From assembly GCF_029227915.1 (NCBI RefSeq), contig NC_079876.1, positions 25,136,328 to 25,200,327 on the forward strand: DNA of 64,000 nt. The letters run 5' to 3'. The position numbers and the translations under genes are program-made. Below, piece after piece: positions 23,301-38,300 of this stretch. Positions within the stretch are counted from its first letter, which is position 1. Each line of letters begins with the position of its first letter. The notes beneath the pieces were generated by a model. The model had not been told where the DNA came from. It searched no databases and worked only from the letters and a program-made list of their open reading frames with translations. Source of the DNA: Hydractinia symbiolongicarpus. Lineage: Eukaryota > Cnidaria > Hydrozoa > Anthoathecata > Hydractiniidae.

Positions 23301-26300
23301 TATATAGGCAAATCTATATAACCCGGTGAAAAATAGCCAGTGTTAACAGTTTTGAAAAATCATTAGCCAGTAAAAATAGATTCATTTACTTTTAAAACCA
23401 CTCTCAAACTTCGTTGATCATACAACCAATTTTTGTTATTTTCATTTAAAGGGTGAAAATAATACTCTTTTTTGGATTAACAAACAACGGTCATAAGCTT
23501 TTTATTTCAGGTCTTGTAAGTTGAGGACGCTCTCTTAGAAATGCATGCATATAAAATGAAACTTCAATTTCTTGAAGTTTCTTGTTACGATTTCTTCCTG
23601 ACCGCCACTCGCCACCACAAAATATAATATTCCTCTTTCTTCCAAGATCATACACACCACATAAAAACACCCCCTTTACCAGCTGAATGTTGAACAAGTG
23701 AACTATATTCACATGGACATTTATTGATCATATTTTTTTTAACAAAAATTGCATTTGTAATCTGCAAGAGATTTGCAATCCAACTATATTTAAAACACCT
23801 TTCATGGAAATTTAAAATTAGTTAGGTTATTGTTCCTTCTACTAACTGTCTAGAATTTTGTCACCTGTCAATAACTTTAATAATTGATTGAGTGTTTGAT
23901 GTAATGACACAACTTTTTTTTAACGAAATATCTAAAAATGTGATATTTATAGTCATGCCATATGACAGGCATGACTGTAAATTTAGGACCATGAATTAAT
24001 CCTAAATATTTATTTTTTCCAGCTTTTTTCAGTTCCAGCTAAAGAAAAAAAATTCAACAAAACTGTCTGATACCTCAATAGGTTTTATGTTTCGTAGCTG
24101 GAGGTGGTTAAAATTTTTTAATGAAATCTCTGTATGCGGATCACGAAATCACAAAATCAGTGCTTTGAGGAATCAAATTGATCCTCTCTACAGTGTAATT
24201 ATTGTTTGTTTACTTGCCAATAATGGCAATAATTTCTCCAGAGTGTATTGCTCTTCTAACCATTGTGAGATATTTTGTCAAATTTTAAGTCTGTTCTAAG
24301 TAGAAAATTAATTCTCACTATTAAAAACTGTAAAAAGGATATTATTTTTGAAAATGAAGTCTGGCAGTATATACGTGTTTATGAAATGTACATGTTGTGA
24401 AAAATGATTTTATTTTTTAGGTATTTTTTTGCGTTCCTTTTCCAGAACTCCATTTACTATCACTGTGACATGGAAACAAGTTGGTGCAATAGATTCTGTG
24501 TATTACGTAAGAGTGATGTTTTTCCAATCCTTGTTAAGTTGATAGTCTAATTAGCACTAAAACACTGTCTATTTTTATTTTTATTTTCAGTTATCATATA
24601 CTCCAATCCAGGGTGGGATTACTAAAACTGAGATTATTAGGAATAAACAATTAAAGAAAACACTGCATCATCTTCGTCCGAACACACAGTACAAAATAAA
24701 AATTCGAAAGAATAAAATACAAACTGGAGAAACAGTGTTTTATCAGGGCATTCATAAGACAATACCTATTGGTATGTTTATTTATCTTCGTTTTTTCTAA
24801 CTTGGTGTTTTTTTTGTATTTCTTTTTTGTAATATTTTAATGCTAAAAGCTGACATAATGATCTTTGTATTGTTCTTGCTCAGTACAAATATGTATAATG
24901 AGTTAATAAAAAAGGACTTCTGTTACATCTTAATGTTTATTGTAGAACACTTATTCACATGATTGGACGATAAGTATGTGTGATTGTTTTTTATTTAGAA
25001 ATGGTGTAGCATTGTGTATATAATTCAAATATTTTCAACTTTACACTTTATGTACTAATGATGAACGCAATATCATATTTTATGCCCAATATGACAATTA
25101 CGAATTTTGGCACAGTTTTCCTAATGTCCTATTTGGATCATGTCTGGTTTTTCATTATTTTTTTTATTCACATTTTAGCATCTACGTTAAACACATCCAT
25201 TGTTAGTTCACAAATAGTTTATCTTGGTTGGGATTGGTTAAGACTGAAATTTTCTCTTCATAAACAGTTGGCTCAATACCCAATGCAATACAACATAAGT
25301 AAACGTAATATGGACAACCCATTGGAAAGAACAAAATATTTTATTTATTCAAATATCACAGATACACTATCTTTGACATTTGGAGGCAGAATGGATGAGA
25401 ATACAAGTTATGAATATAATGTTGAAGTTTCTGATGAAGGAATATATAAGCCAGGTCCTAAAATGAGTCATCCATTAGTGGTTAAAACCAAAGGTAAGAT
25501 TGAACATATTATGAAGATGAGTAGAAGTATAAAAAAATTGAAGTATAAAAAGTATAAGTATAGAAGTATAAAAAATTTTTTCCTTCTTTCACTGCTACCG
25601 TAAATGTTTTTCTTTATGTACTAATATGCAACCTGTGTGTTTTAATTAATTGATTGGTTAATTAATTTTTCTTAAATGCACCTTTAAAACATCCCCTAAA
25701 TATTTTTTCACTATTTATTCCGCATGTATAATTTAGCAGGACAGGTTTTAAAACACAGGTAAATGAATTTGCTTCTAAATTAATAAAATTAATGTACCAG
25801 CATATATGTACTTTACTATATGTACAAACCTTTCCAACAACTCTCAGTGATAAATTAATTTTTCTTTTTGATAACAAATAAAAACTTTTTCAGTTAATAA
25901 TGTAATTTAAAAAGGTTATTATTCATTTTAAAATTTGGGGTAGCCAAAAATTAAAAATGAAGATCTCTACAACATTACAGTTTTAACTTCAGTCTAATTT
26001 TAGAGCTATAATATATTTTATACATTGCAATACATTAGAAAGTGCGGTTGAATTTTAAGACTTTAGAGAAGAAGTTTTAACAGCTCTTAAACTTCAAGAA
26101 ATGCCTTGAACAGCTTCAGCAGTTTTTTGTCGTCTCTATGAATTACGCCAGCAATTGCGAGGGCTACAAAGTATCTTAGCATGCAAACAAAAAAATAATA
26201 TAATAACAAACTTGCTTAAAAATACTATTTTATTTTTGTGTGATTTTATTAAAAACCTGAATAGTGAGAAAGACACTTATTTTAATATTTAGTTCGATTT

Positions 26301-29300
26301 ATGCCACCTGTTTCAATATCGTTTCCTAACGTCTCCGCAACGATTGCAGTTGTTTCAGTCTCTCTACCAAATGAAGCCAGTGATTCCAATTTCAAGATAA
26401 CGCATTTAAAGATTAAATACCAATCGTCGCTTTCAAGAAAAGAGGAGATTGTATCAATTCATCAAGCAAACCATGTTGTGTTGGATAAGTTGTCGCAGTT
26501 CACTGTATACAATGTTTCCATCAGTACAGGGGATGGAGTTAAGTTTGGAAAAGATGAAAAGACAGAAATTGTAAGGACTGCAGGTAAATAAACTAATTAA
26601 TTTTTTATAACATAGGTACAAAAAGATGTACGAGTCATTGATGCACTTTAAAGACTGATTGGGTTATAGATATCCTATTGCCTGTTGTATGAAAAAAATG
26701 GTAACCTAATATACTAATACAGAAGTTAGGTGTGTGACAGTGATAGCAATCGAGATGTGCTTATTTTGCTTTGAAGTGTAGCTGGATATAATATGTCTTA
26801 TTTGTTAAGTTTGTGGCATTACAGTACAACATCAAAGCATTGGATTGATGTCATTTTTTAGCTTTTTAAGGTTTGTGGAGCAATTGCAATACGTTTGTTT
26901 TGGAAACAGAATGCTGATGTTGGTTATTTTTTTACCTACGTAGATTATCAAAGCTTCGCATCACAACTAAATTGATTTTTCCACAGGCAACCCAACTATA
27001 GTAGCACATTGTTTGTCACCAATCACATCAACACTAATTTCGATATGTGATAGTAGGATAGTCATTTGAGGCTAATGAGTAGACTAACAAAAGATAGTAA
27101 TATAGGAATATACTAAATCTAATGGTTTTTAATGTTTACTAAATATTTACTAACTATTCTAGATGATAACGAATGTGATCGTAATGATTCTTGTGTTGCA
27201 AACTCTCTGTGTAATAACACACCTGGTTCGTACTATTGTGAATGTATAACAGGGTTTAACAAAGTAAACGAAACATGCATAGGTACTTGCTTTATTAGTT
27301 ATTTTGAGCTTGCATACGTACAGCCTTGAAAGATTTTAAACAGGAAGGGTAATTCTCAATGATCATATCCCACAAGCCATTTTGCACACTCTTTTTATAT
27401 TAGGCTGGAACCAACTAATTTTTACAACAAATGATTGCAAGTGAGATTATCCGTTATCTCACTAAGTTTTAAGTCTCTAGAGGGTTTGTTCATTTGGGTA
27501 TTTTAAAGTGCAACTAGCACATTAAAAACACTGTTTACTTCTGTTTCTATGGGTGGGTATTAATCAGTTGGTTATTGATTGTCCATTTTCGAAAAATTGT
27601 CCATAAAACTGTAGTTTTTCCAACATTTTTCTTCCAAGGTTGTATGTAAACATTGATACGTAATCATAATTTTTTATATTTTTTGAAACCATTGCCAGAT
27701 AGCATTCTAAGAAATTAGCTGTATTTATTACAGCCCATTTTAGCTCAAAACATTTCCTTCCATAGATATAAACGAATGCGATGTTGTAACTGCATGCAAT
27801 GGAGAAATAAACAAGTACTGTGTAAACTTACCAGGCTCTTACAGATGTGATTGTTTGCCAGGTTATGTTTTAAAAGATGACAAATGCCAAGGTAAACAGT
27901 TTTCCTTAGTATTCAATTTTTTTTGAATATAATTTGCTTGGTTGCTTCGTTTGCATGTTTGCAAATATGTCAGTAATTGCCAAGCGCCAATACAAAATGG
28001 AAAGATGGCCTTTTTGCAGGGTGTAACAAAAAGTTCTGTACTTGATTTCTAGTTTTGAAGCTATATTTTGAAAATTGAAGTGTTGTATTGCATAACTTTT
28101 TGCTGCTCTAATTTAATTAGGAGTCTCTTAATTAAAATCAACCGTATAAAGCCTTGTCCAGCTTCTATCACCTCCTCCATTGAAGTAGTTCAGTCTTTTT
28201 ATGTTCCACGTAATACAAAGAAATTCAAACAATTATTACTTTGTTTTTAACCTTTGATATCAAGTATTAAGTATGTGTAATATTAATAGACACTTGTATA
28301 ATTAAGTAAAAAATTGCACAGGAAGGGGGTGCTTAAACAATAAAAACGAAGAATTATCCCAGGTCCTTGTTTCAAGTTAACATTATGAATAGTTAATACC
28401 TGTTTTGTGAAAGCCTTGATACTTTGTTTGCTGTATACCACCCATTCAATATCATATTGGGTAATGCTCTTAAATAATGACTTTTTATAAAAGAAAATCT
28501 CCCAAATAGAAATTTTGGGTTGAAAATATCCTAGCTTTTTTTTGTTGGATTTTTTTTCAATATAATCTGACCTATCCAAAATATAAAATATATATGTTAC
28601 ATTTTTTATAGACATTAATGAATGCATGTCAGATAAAACGTGTGATGAGAATTCAATTTGTACAAACATAGAAGGTTCGTACAAATGTAATTGCAAGGAC
28701 GGCTTCAAAATGGAAGGAAACAGATGCACAGGTGATTGTTGAATAAATATATTTTTTTAAATCTTGTACTAGTCTGGGGTACTAGTCTGAGTAAGTTCAT
28801 TTAAAGATCAATTGTGGAACTTCATCGTATTGCAAACGTTTCTCCTTTCCTCAGACATCAACGAATGCTTGGTAAACAATACATGTGGTGAAAATTCAGT
28901 TTGTATCAATGAAGCAGGTGCATACCGATGTGAATGTAAAACAGGATACACACTAAGAGGAAACAAATGCTCTGGTAAGCCACTGTTAAGTGTGCGTTGT
29001 CAAGAATTCCTACAGCTGAACGTTTCCAATTTTTGTTGATTTTTTTACCCTGGTGTTAAATTCTGTTTTTTTCATCTTAAATTTAAAATTTTCTTATTTT
29101 TCATTGATAGAACATTTACATATAAGCTGCAGTACTAAGTGGCCACAAATTAGATATATTTTTTCATAGCTATATATTTATTTTTTTCTTTTGATTTGTA
29201 GATATTAATGAATGCTTGGCAAATATGACATGTGGAATAAACTTTGAATGCATCAATACAATTGGTTCTTATGTATGCCAATGTCAACATGGTTTTATTC

Positions 29301-32300
29301 TGGAAGATAGGATCTGTGTTGGTAAGTGCTTTAACAATTCTGTGTTGACAAGCCTTTGAAGTTACCCTGGGCGTTTAGCACTTGTTAATAAAAAGAACTT
29401 TAACTTTCTAAAGGTAAGCTTGAAAAGGGTGCAAAAAATAAAAAAAATCTATTTCTATGTTTTTATTTTGTTGTTGCTCATGTAATTAAAAATGCCTCTA
29501 CATACATCCACACATGTTGTTTTTTAATAGAGAGTTTTTATCAAGTGATTGCCAAAAAGCATGTGGCCCATCTTTTAAAGAAATATCACTCACCCTGCAA
29601 TAGCAGGCCATTTTATTAAAATGACTTTCCATTTGAGACCTATGGTGAAATTAACTTACCTACCTCTTAGTTTCCATGTCTTCTAGATATTGATGAATGT
29701 TCAGGAGGAAACAAATGTCAAGCTAACACAGCTTGTGTTAACACTATTGGTTCCTATGATTGTATTTGTAAACCTGGCTTCAACATGACGGAAGGCTTGT
29801 GTGAAGGTAGGTTGTCAATGTTATTTCTACTGTGTCAATACATTTTTCATTATTGTTTTGCAAGTAAAGGAGAATCATTTTCTTCACCAAGTGATCGAGG
29901 AAAGTCAGAAAATGGTAAGTCAGGAAATGTGAAATAAGAGTAGAAGTTTGCCATGTTTAATTAAGTATTCTATTCATTCTTATGATCACGAAGAGATATT
30001 TTTTTAATATTCAGTTTGGATGTGAAGTTCTAACTCTGTTGCCAACATGTAGATATCAAATTTGAGATTCGAGACGTACGGAGGGGGAATGATATTAATT
30101 CAATACTACTTAGTCAAGGAAAAACTGTCAATTCTGACTTCAGTAACTGCTATAAAGGTAACTGGTATATTCTGTTGTTGTAGATGTTGATGAATGCAGG
30201 CTTATTAGCAACACGTGTGATGAGAATGCTGTTTGTAAGAACACCTTGGGTTCATATTTATGTCAATGCAAACCAGGCTTTACGATGAAAGGAAATGAAT
30301 GTGGAAGTATGTACCACGATTTTGTGTTACAATGTCTTAAGAACTATGTTTGTCAAATATAAATGACGTAGAAGTATTATTTTGTCGTATGTTCTCTGAG
30401 AATTATCTCGTTTTGTCTTAAAACGCTTGTTTAAAAATTTCGTATGTTGTGTGACTAAACACTTGTTTTAATATTTTGTGGTATGTTCTGTAAAACTTGT
30501 GCTTTGTCATCTATATACATAACATACATATGTTTTAAATAACATTTCGAAAATCAAGTTCCTTTTTATTATCAATGTTCCGGCTGCTATTCAGGGCAGA
30601 AGTGCTATGCAGAAGATAGGATCTCATCTCTCAGGCAATACTAGAGGAGAAATATACACATTTTTATGCATTTGTAGTTGTTACACCGCTGGAAACAAAT
30701 GACACGTGCAAAGCTACCTTGATTCGAAACATTTACTGGCCCGCTACAAAGGTTGAAAGAACGGCTATTGCTTCATGCCCAGAAGGAAAGCTAGGTATGT
30801 TATGAAAATGCACTGCCTGTTGTGGTATAAAACATGTTAATGTGAATTTAAGTATCAGTCCTTTTAATTTTGTAATTTTATTTTTCTTATTCAGGTAAAG
30901 CATCTCGAACCTGTGTTAAAGGTCATAAAGGAGAGCCACTCTGGGGTGAATTTGACTTAAGTAACTGCACTTCAGTAATTTGGGCCACTATAAACATGAA
31001 AGAGGTAAAAACATGGGGATTTACGTTATACAGGATGTAAAGTGTGTAATAAAGGTATTTCCGAAGAATTAACATCTCTGATGGTGGTTTATTTGATTGT
31101 TACTTATATAAAAACATAAGAGATGCTCTCTTCTCATTTTTGTTTCAGTTTGTGATCATGAGCAGAGCAAAATTTCCAGTTAGCGAACAGGTCCGTAAAA
31201 GTCATTCAGTGTAAATTTGCTAGTATAAAATAGAACGCCTTTTATAAAGAAACATACCGTGGATGCTTGATTAAGTACCCAGGGCGCTTATTTAGGGTGC
31301 CTATTTAAATTTTTTTGACTTTTTAGGGTGGGTAGTGAATCGAAAGAGGCGCTTATAAAACACCCTCATTTTTGTGTTATGTAAAAGCTTTCTTTTTAGA
31401 GAACTAATACTTTATTGTCTACTGATAACGAACTGCCTGAATGAAAAGACGAAAAGATATAAACATAATTGAGATAGTTTTCTGAGTTGTAGATGATTAT
31501 GAAAACAAAGATGTTTTTAGTAAAGGGTTTTTTTTTAATTACAAAAATATTTGAATAAGCGCCCTTTTTAGCTTTAGTAATATATTTAAACAACTGCCCC
31601 TGGTCGCTTAGTTAGGAGGGGTGCTTATAAAACAAATCACAAAGAATTGGCTGCTTATTCAGGCATTTAAAAATCCGTTTGAAATAAACGAGCTTCGTAT
31701 TCTATCTATTTCCTCTGGTGTCAGTTTCATATGACATTCCCAATTATATATATGAAATTTCATGTTTTTATTCACTTCTCCGCAGACGAATATGACAGGC
31801 AGAATGGAAGTAGCAACAACTATCAACTCGTTTATGTCTACTGATGAAGAAATCTATGGAGGAGATGTACGCAATGTTGTTGGATTGTTGGATACTCTAA
31901 TTAACACTGGCGAAGGAAGCAAAATTACAGCTCAATTTACTGAGGTAGGAGATTTTTTACTGTGTTTTGTAAACCTCCGTGATTTTTTGGATACTTAAGT
32001 AGAGGTTCTTTGTTATATTCTGCGCACTATCACAATGTATCAAAACATCTGTGACGGAGTTTTTTAATTCTGCTGGATCTATCATAGTGTTTAAACATAA
32101 ACTTTAATAAGTCATTATCTTCATACTAATATCTCCCCCCCCCCCCCCCACCACCCCCTGCTAATTTTGAATTATCCACATATTTAAGAAGAACTACTTT
32201 GCTCATCACTAACATACTGCCTAACAGTGAGCGGGATTTAATCCGCGGTCCACAGAACTGGGAGCAGCAGACGAACCCACTACACTACGTGCGACAATAT

Positions 32301-35300
32301 GTTAGTGATGAACTGAGATAATTTGTCCGGATGGTGTGTATACATATGTGAATCTTTATCATGGCACATCCGTATTTTTCATTCTCTTACACGGATTATA
32401 CTTGCCCGTCATAATCAAAGGTCCGATCGAGGTAAATCATTCTCTGTCGAGAATGAAAAATACAGACGTGCCTTGATAAAGGTTCACCTATGTATCCATA
32501 CTTGCTCTTTCTAATTGCCACATCTTTCTTTTTAGACCGTGGTGAATATAACAAGTTCGTTACTTGATGATAAAAGTGTAAATGCTTGGAAAGATCTGCC
32601 ACAGGTTCGACTGCTACGTACTAACTTGAATAACTTGTGCTTAAAAATATTTACTTCATAGAACAAATGATATAGTCTATGTATGACGTAGGAAATGTGT
32701 TTATATACTTTGCTTTGTCCACTTTGGTTTATTTTGTTACATTTTTCAACTAAAAGTTATATTTTGTTGTCACAGGAAAAAAGATCAAAAGACGCAGCTC
32801 TTCTTCTTGAAACATCCGATTCTGTTGTGAAAGCAAGTGCAAACATTATGTCACAGAACGCATCGACAAAAACATTCGTGACAGACAACATAGGTCTGTT
32901 TAGTTTATTGTCAGAAGTTTCACGACTTTGCATTTTTTTTATAAAATTCGCGAAATTAAATTCCGCAAAATATCATTTCTTCACGCAAACCGCGCAGGAA
33001 AAACTTCTGCAAAATTTTAGAAAAAAAACGCGTGAAATTTTATTCCGCGAAAATATAAAAAGCGGAATTTAATTTTTGATAATCCACGGAATAAATTTCT
33101 GTGAAATCCATTAAACTTAGCCAATTTTGTGTTTTTTTTCCATATTCCGGTAAAATTTCGACAAAAAAACTTTTGTTTTTGTTCTTTGCCAATTATGCTT
33201 GATCTGGTTTGTCATTTTAATAAAATCCAATTTCCTTATTTTATTAGTTATGCGCTTGCAAAGATTTGAACGATCAGAAGAACTGACAACATTGAAATTG
33301 ACACCAGATAACACAGTGGAACTCCCTGTTGATGCTGTTGGTACAGGTAACATTACTTGTTCAGTGTTGGGAACAAGTGTATAATGTTGGACGTAGTTTG
33401 TTACAAAAATTATTAGAGATATTACTAGCTGGTTAATGTACTGTGTTGTGGTTGAGTATATATTATTAGCGAGCTTACAAAACAAGGACAGAGCTATCCA
33501 CGATGGAAAACATATTATTGTACGTTCAGTGCGCATGGGTAGATCAGTGTAAATCCCCCAAAACAAAGTTGCCTTTCACCCTTCGACTCGAACAAGTGGA
33601 ACGTCAAATCTTTTAAGGAACTAAAAATGTTGTATAAAAATACTACTAACAAAAGTACGTAAACTGAATATGTTTTTCTAAGTGTGTGTGTTCAACGGCT
33701 TGTTGATATTCTCTTTGTCAATTTCGTATTTTGTGAAGTTTTGAAAATAGTTGAAAAAATGTCACATTGTTCATGCGTTTAATTTTTCGTAATCAATTTT
33801 TCGCGCGTTTTTTATTTAACCGGTTTTTTATAAAAGTTATTGACAACGTTGTTGCAATTAACCTCGTCCTTGTTTCGCAAAGCCCCTATAGTGTATAAAA
33901 CTGTCTATGTAAAGTATATTTGAAGTTTAAAAATTTTACTCTGTTTTAAGTACGCGAACTCGAAATTCTCTTTAGGGGAGTCTGTGACTGTTGCTACGGT
34001 TACCTATTATGGATTAAGTGATTTGATTGGCGTACCAAAGTAAGTTGACTTGTAGATTTTGTGAGAAGACGGCCTATGTAATTATTTTCCTTTTTTGAAC
34101 GTTCATTTCAATGTTTAATTTGAATGTTTGATTTATGTACAAAAATCTAAGACAAAGTTAACACCTTTTTAGAGAAACAACATTACGAAATAAAAAAGAA
34201 AATCTTACAATCAATTCTGAAGTTATATCAATCTCAGTAATCCCATTGCAAAAGAAAACTTTCACAAAGCCAGTTGTTATTATGCAGAAATTATACAATG
34301 TAAGCTTTTTTTACCTATACATGAAAACTTATCGAAAACGGTTTGTGTGACCGCGCGCATGAGTTGTGTGACCGCCATGGATTGTGTGTGTATAATGTTT
34401 ATTATTTTATTAGGATATAAACAAGACTCAACCGAATTGTGTTTACTGGCAGAAGAAGGATGAAAAAGCTGGTTATTGGTCGGATAAAGGTTGTCTCGTC
34501 CACTCCTATAACAGAACGCATGTCACGTGTCACTGTTTTCATTTGACCAACTTTGCAGTTTTGATGTCACCAACAGATGCAGCTGACAAACTGACTGTAA
34601 GTTGAAAGAAAAAATCATTTTGATTGATATGAAAAAGTTTGGTACAAAATTTACCTCGGGAAGATAATATCTTAAAATTTGTATTCAACAAAATTTAAAT
34701 TGTTCTTGTGCAATTCTTGCGACGTACATTGACCGAGACTTAAAATTCCGTGAAGGGATGCACACAACGTGGAAAATGTAGCAGAAAATACAGGCATAAT
34801 ACAATTATTGGTGAATTTAATAATATAATTTGAAAAGCCATATTAAAAGGCAACGAACGTCAAAAAATCTTTTAAGATTTTATGGTTGCCGTATGCAAAT
34901 GGCGCCGACTAGGATAAAACAATTGGGTATTTTAGGATTAAGTTTGGGTTTTAAAGACATTAACTAACATTATGCTAGGGCCTTTTAGGGTATTTAAGAT
35001 TTGCTACGATATATAAGAAACATTCTTTGAGCAATGGGAGAAATAAACAGAATTATGGATTGATTTCATATTTATTTTATCCTTCATCAACCATCCTTTC
35101 TTTCAACAGGGCACACACCGTCTTGTACTTAGCCTTATCACAACAGTTGGAATGTCAGTATCTTTAGTTGCTTTGGTCGCATCATTTTTCACATTCATAT
35201 TTATAAGGTAAGAGTGACCAATCTAGATTTTTCTAAATTGTATATGAAAATGCACAAAAATTTTAATTTTACTTGTTTGTTACCATGGAGGTTTTTAATA

Positions 35301-38300
35301 CTTGCTAACCTTTGCTCGTTTACCTCACTTGGTTATTTTATAACTGGTGCAATGATAAGGTAAAACACAACAGAAAAACCTTTTAACCTATCAGACGTAC
35401 TTTAAATACGAGTTCTGTACAGTGCTGAACTTGCTGCTAGCGGATAAACTCCTTAACAGGGTCCCTATATTAAAACCAGCCTAAAGTACATGCGATTGAA
35501 TGACTCCATTGATGTTAATGCAACCTTTTTGTATGTTCTTGTTTAGAGCTATTCATTCGTTTCGAAATACAATTCACCAACATCTAGTGGTTGCCCTGTT
35601 TCTTGCTGAAATTATCTTCCTCTTCGGTATTGAGAGGACTGAGAGCACGGTAAAACGTTCACTCTTATCTCCTCTATAATAATAGCCGTATTCTGTCTCT
35701 TTCTGCGCACAATCGTACCCCTAGTAGCAGGACACACAAAATGCGGTATATGAAAGACGTGTGAACCCGTGGATTTATCCATGGGCTACCGACTAGTCAG
35801 TCAATGTTTTTTTGGGCAACAAAGAAAGATGGTAGCTTGAGTAGCAACGGGCGAATTCGCGTGGATTTTTCTACAGGCTACAGCTAGTCATTTTAGATTT
35901 CCTGCTCTGATTCCACCTCATATATTTTTACTCTCTTTCTCTCGGTATGTACGTTGTATAACGAATGTGATTATTTTGTTTAGGCTGGTTGCCAGGTGAT
36001 AGCAGCCTCTCTCCACTACTTTTTTCTCGCTTCTTTCTTTATCATGGGTTTGGAAGGCGTTGTGTTGTATTTGATGTTGGTCCGTGTTTATCGCTCGATG
36101 GGCACATCCGGATACGGAAGTACCAAATATGTTATTTTGTGTTGGGGTAAGTTTTTTTATTTTCTCTTGTATTATTTTGTTATGCATTTTACATAGGCAA
36201 TTCTGTTCTGTATTTTACATAGTGTTACCATTGGTTTTTCTTATGATCAATTTATTTGCGGACGATCATGCATATGGTATGAACAGGTCGTAGTAAGTGA
36301 CGTCACAATTTTTTGTGTTAGCCTACATAGAAATGTAGATGACACGATTTTTCTTCCATACTGCAATTTTGTTTTTGTATATATATTTTGTTTTTCATAT
36401 GTTTTTTTTCAATTAGTTGCTGGTTATCTTTGCAGCATGGTTTTATCTGGAGTTTTATCGGTCCCGTTCTTTTCGTCGTTGTGGTAAGGTCTTCACGTGT
36501 ACCGTATATTCAGTTTGCTCTGTCTACTTCGAATATACTTGCGCCCACCGATCATATAGGTGCATGTTTTGGAGTCAAGAAAGGCAACGAACTACCATAA
36601 TTTTTTTCTCGTGGAAGATATCTGTTTGTAGTAGGTTGGCTCTTCCTTTTTAACAAAAACAATTGAAGACAATTTTTCCCAAGAGTAAAAGTTATTTATG
36701 GGAATATCGCCACAGAAATTTTCGCCATCATTAAAAATAATTATTTCCGCTAATTTCAGGAAAAAATGTCTTTGTTGGATTTTTAAAATATTTTTAAGTT
36801 CTAGATTACATGCCCATCTAGTGGTTTTAACTAATGGCATTTAAATTTTCTTTGTAGATGAATCTTGTTATCCTGGTCATGACTTTAAAGATCATGTCAC
36901 AAAAAGCTAAAAAAAGAACAACAGTCACAGATGAAATATGGTAGGTTGCATTTTAACTAGACGCCGTCTTGCAACTTATCTGTCTAAATTTTGATGGCCA
37001 GAATTTTCGTCGGTCTTTCCCCTATGTTCAAAATTGCTTCAACAAGGACCAAGAAAAGTGTTGTTGGTAATTTAGAAGTTACCCGACATTCTCTAAATCG
37101 ATGACCCATATTTTTGTCGTGGGTCCGTGGGTTATATTTTTTGTCGGCCATATTTTTGTTGGTCAATTTTTATCGGCCATATTTTAGTGGGTCGTATTTT
37201 TGTCGGCCATATTTTCATCGGCCATACGTTCGACCATAATTTTATCAGCTATATTTTTGTTGGTCATATTTTTGTCGGCCATATTTTCATCGGCCATACG
37301 TTCGACCATAATTTTATCGGCTTTATTTTTATCAGTTATATTTTTGCTAGTCATATTTGTGTCAGCCATATTTTCTGAGCCTTTTGGCCTACAAAGTAAT
37401 GTATGTTATCAAACTCAGAAAAGCTAATTGTATAAAATCCGTGGTCGAAAAATATAAAAATTGTGAGGTAAAAAAAACAGGGACGTATTGATTTACGTGT
37501 TATACTCTTTGTGTGTTTTTTCTATTTTAGGTTTTGGGTGAAGGGTTGCTCTCTCTTGCTCTGCATTCTGGGTGTTACTTGGATAATAGGTGTGTTCTAT
37601 GTAGATATGAACACTATCTTCGCTGCGTATCTGTTTAACATCATCAACAGTCTTCAAGGATTATCCATCTTTATCTTCCACTGTATATGTGATCCCAGGG
37701 TATGTCTTTCGTTTCTTCTTTTATATTTGTAGTCTCGTTTATTTAACTGTTCTGTTACCGTCTTTCATACCGAACAAGAATTATATATAACCCATATTTT
37801 ATGCTTTTCTAGGTTCGCAAAGCATACTACAATTTCTTCTGTTGTGTCCGTCACAAACAGCAAACTTTGTTAAGATCAAATTCGCGCACGCGTACAACAT
37901 CCACAGGATCGAAGTCGTCCTTAAAAGGAAAGAAGAGAAAGGTAATTTATGCAAATTATGCAACTTTAATTCACAATTTTGATTATGTTTGTCGCATTTC
38001 ACCTGAATTCTCTTGTAAATCCAGTGAAAAAAAGAACACTTTTAAGTTAAGGTTAGACGTTACAATTTTAATTATTATAATTTATTTCTTATTTCTATTT
38101 TTTTCTGCTCAACTCGATAATGTGCTTATTCGCAAGTTCTTATAAGATATATTTCATTTTTGTGTACAAATTATCTCTTCCCTCACTCAAGTTAGTTTCA
38201 AAATAAAGTATTTTCTACTCATTGTACTTTCGTTTTTGTTTTAGTATAACAAAAAAGGTGACAAAGAAGTGAGTTATTTTAAAATCTTTCACACGTTGTT

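Larger units (their letters stand above)
31149..34596 (+). other. Adhesion GPCR exons 19-26: GAIN domain and GPS
   Basis: Exons 31149-31190, 31786-31944, 32536-32604, 32776-32893, 33248-33346, 33976-34039, 34173-34299 and 34414-34596. The first exons encode the helical subdomain A and the later ones the beta sandwich. The GPS exon has [20 protein letters not shown] and [15 protein letters not shown]: the paired Cys/Trp residues and an intact His-Leu|Thr cleavage site (residues 1290-1292). Autoproteolysis and a tethered agonist starting TNFAVLM are therefore expected, by family knowledge. Confidence 0.9.
35110..37699 (+). other. Adhesion GPCR exons 27-33: seven-helix domain
   Basis: Exons 35110-35207 (TM1), 35547-35649 (TM2), 35984-36146 (TM3), 36223-36286 (TM4), 36417-36483 (extracellular loop 2 and TM5), 36858-36940 (end of TM5, loop 3) and 37531-37699 (TM6-TM7). 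Landmarks: [20 protein letters not shown] with the TM3 disulfide Cys, [20 protein letters not shown] with the loop-2 Cys-Trp and TM5 WSF.GP, and [17 protein letters not shown] at TM7. These are family B2 hallmarks. The frame through 36286/36417 holds only if the AATTAG acceptor at 36416 is used, not the TTTGCAG 18 nt later. Confidence 0.92.

Noticed and set aside
23491-23712. Minus-strand open frame with [20 protein letters not shown] and RPQLTRPEI
   Set aside because: Somewhat protein-like, possibly a transposon relic, but it lies in a sense intron with no splice partner or recognised motif.
36434-36483. Use of the TTTGCAG acceptor at 36434 for the TM5 exon
   Set aside because: It breaks phase with the TM4 exon; the AATTAG acceptor at 36416 keeps frame and restores the conserved SCWLS loop.
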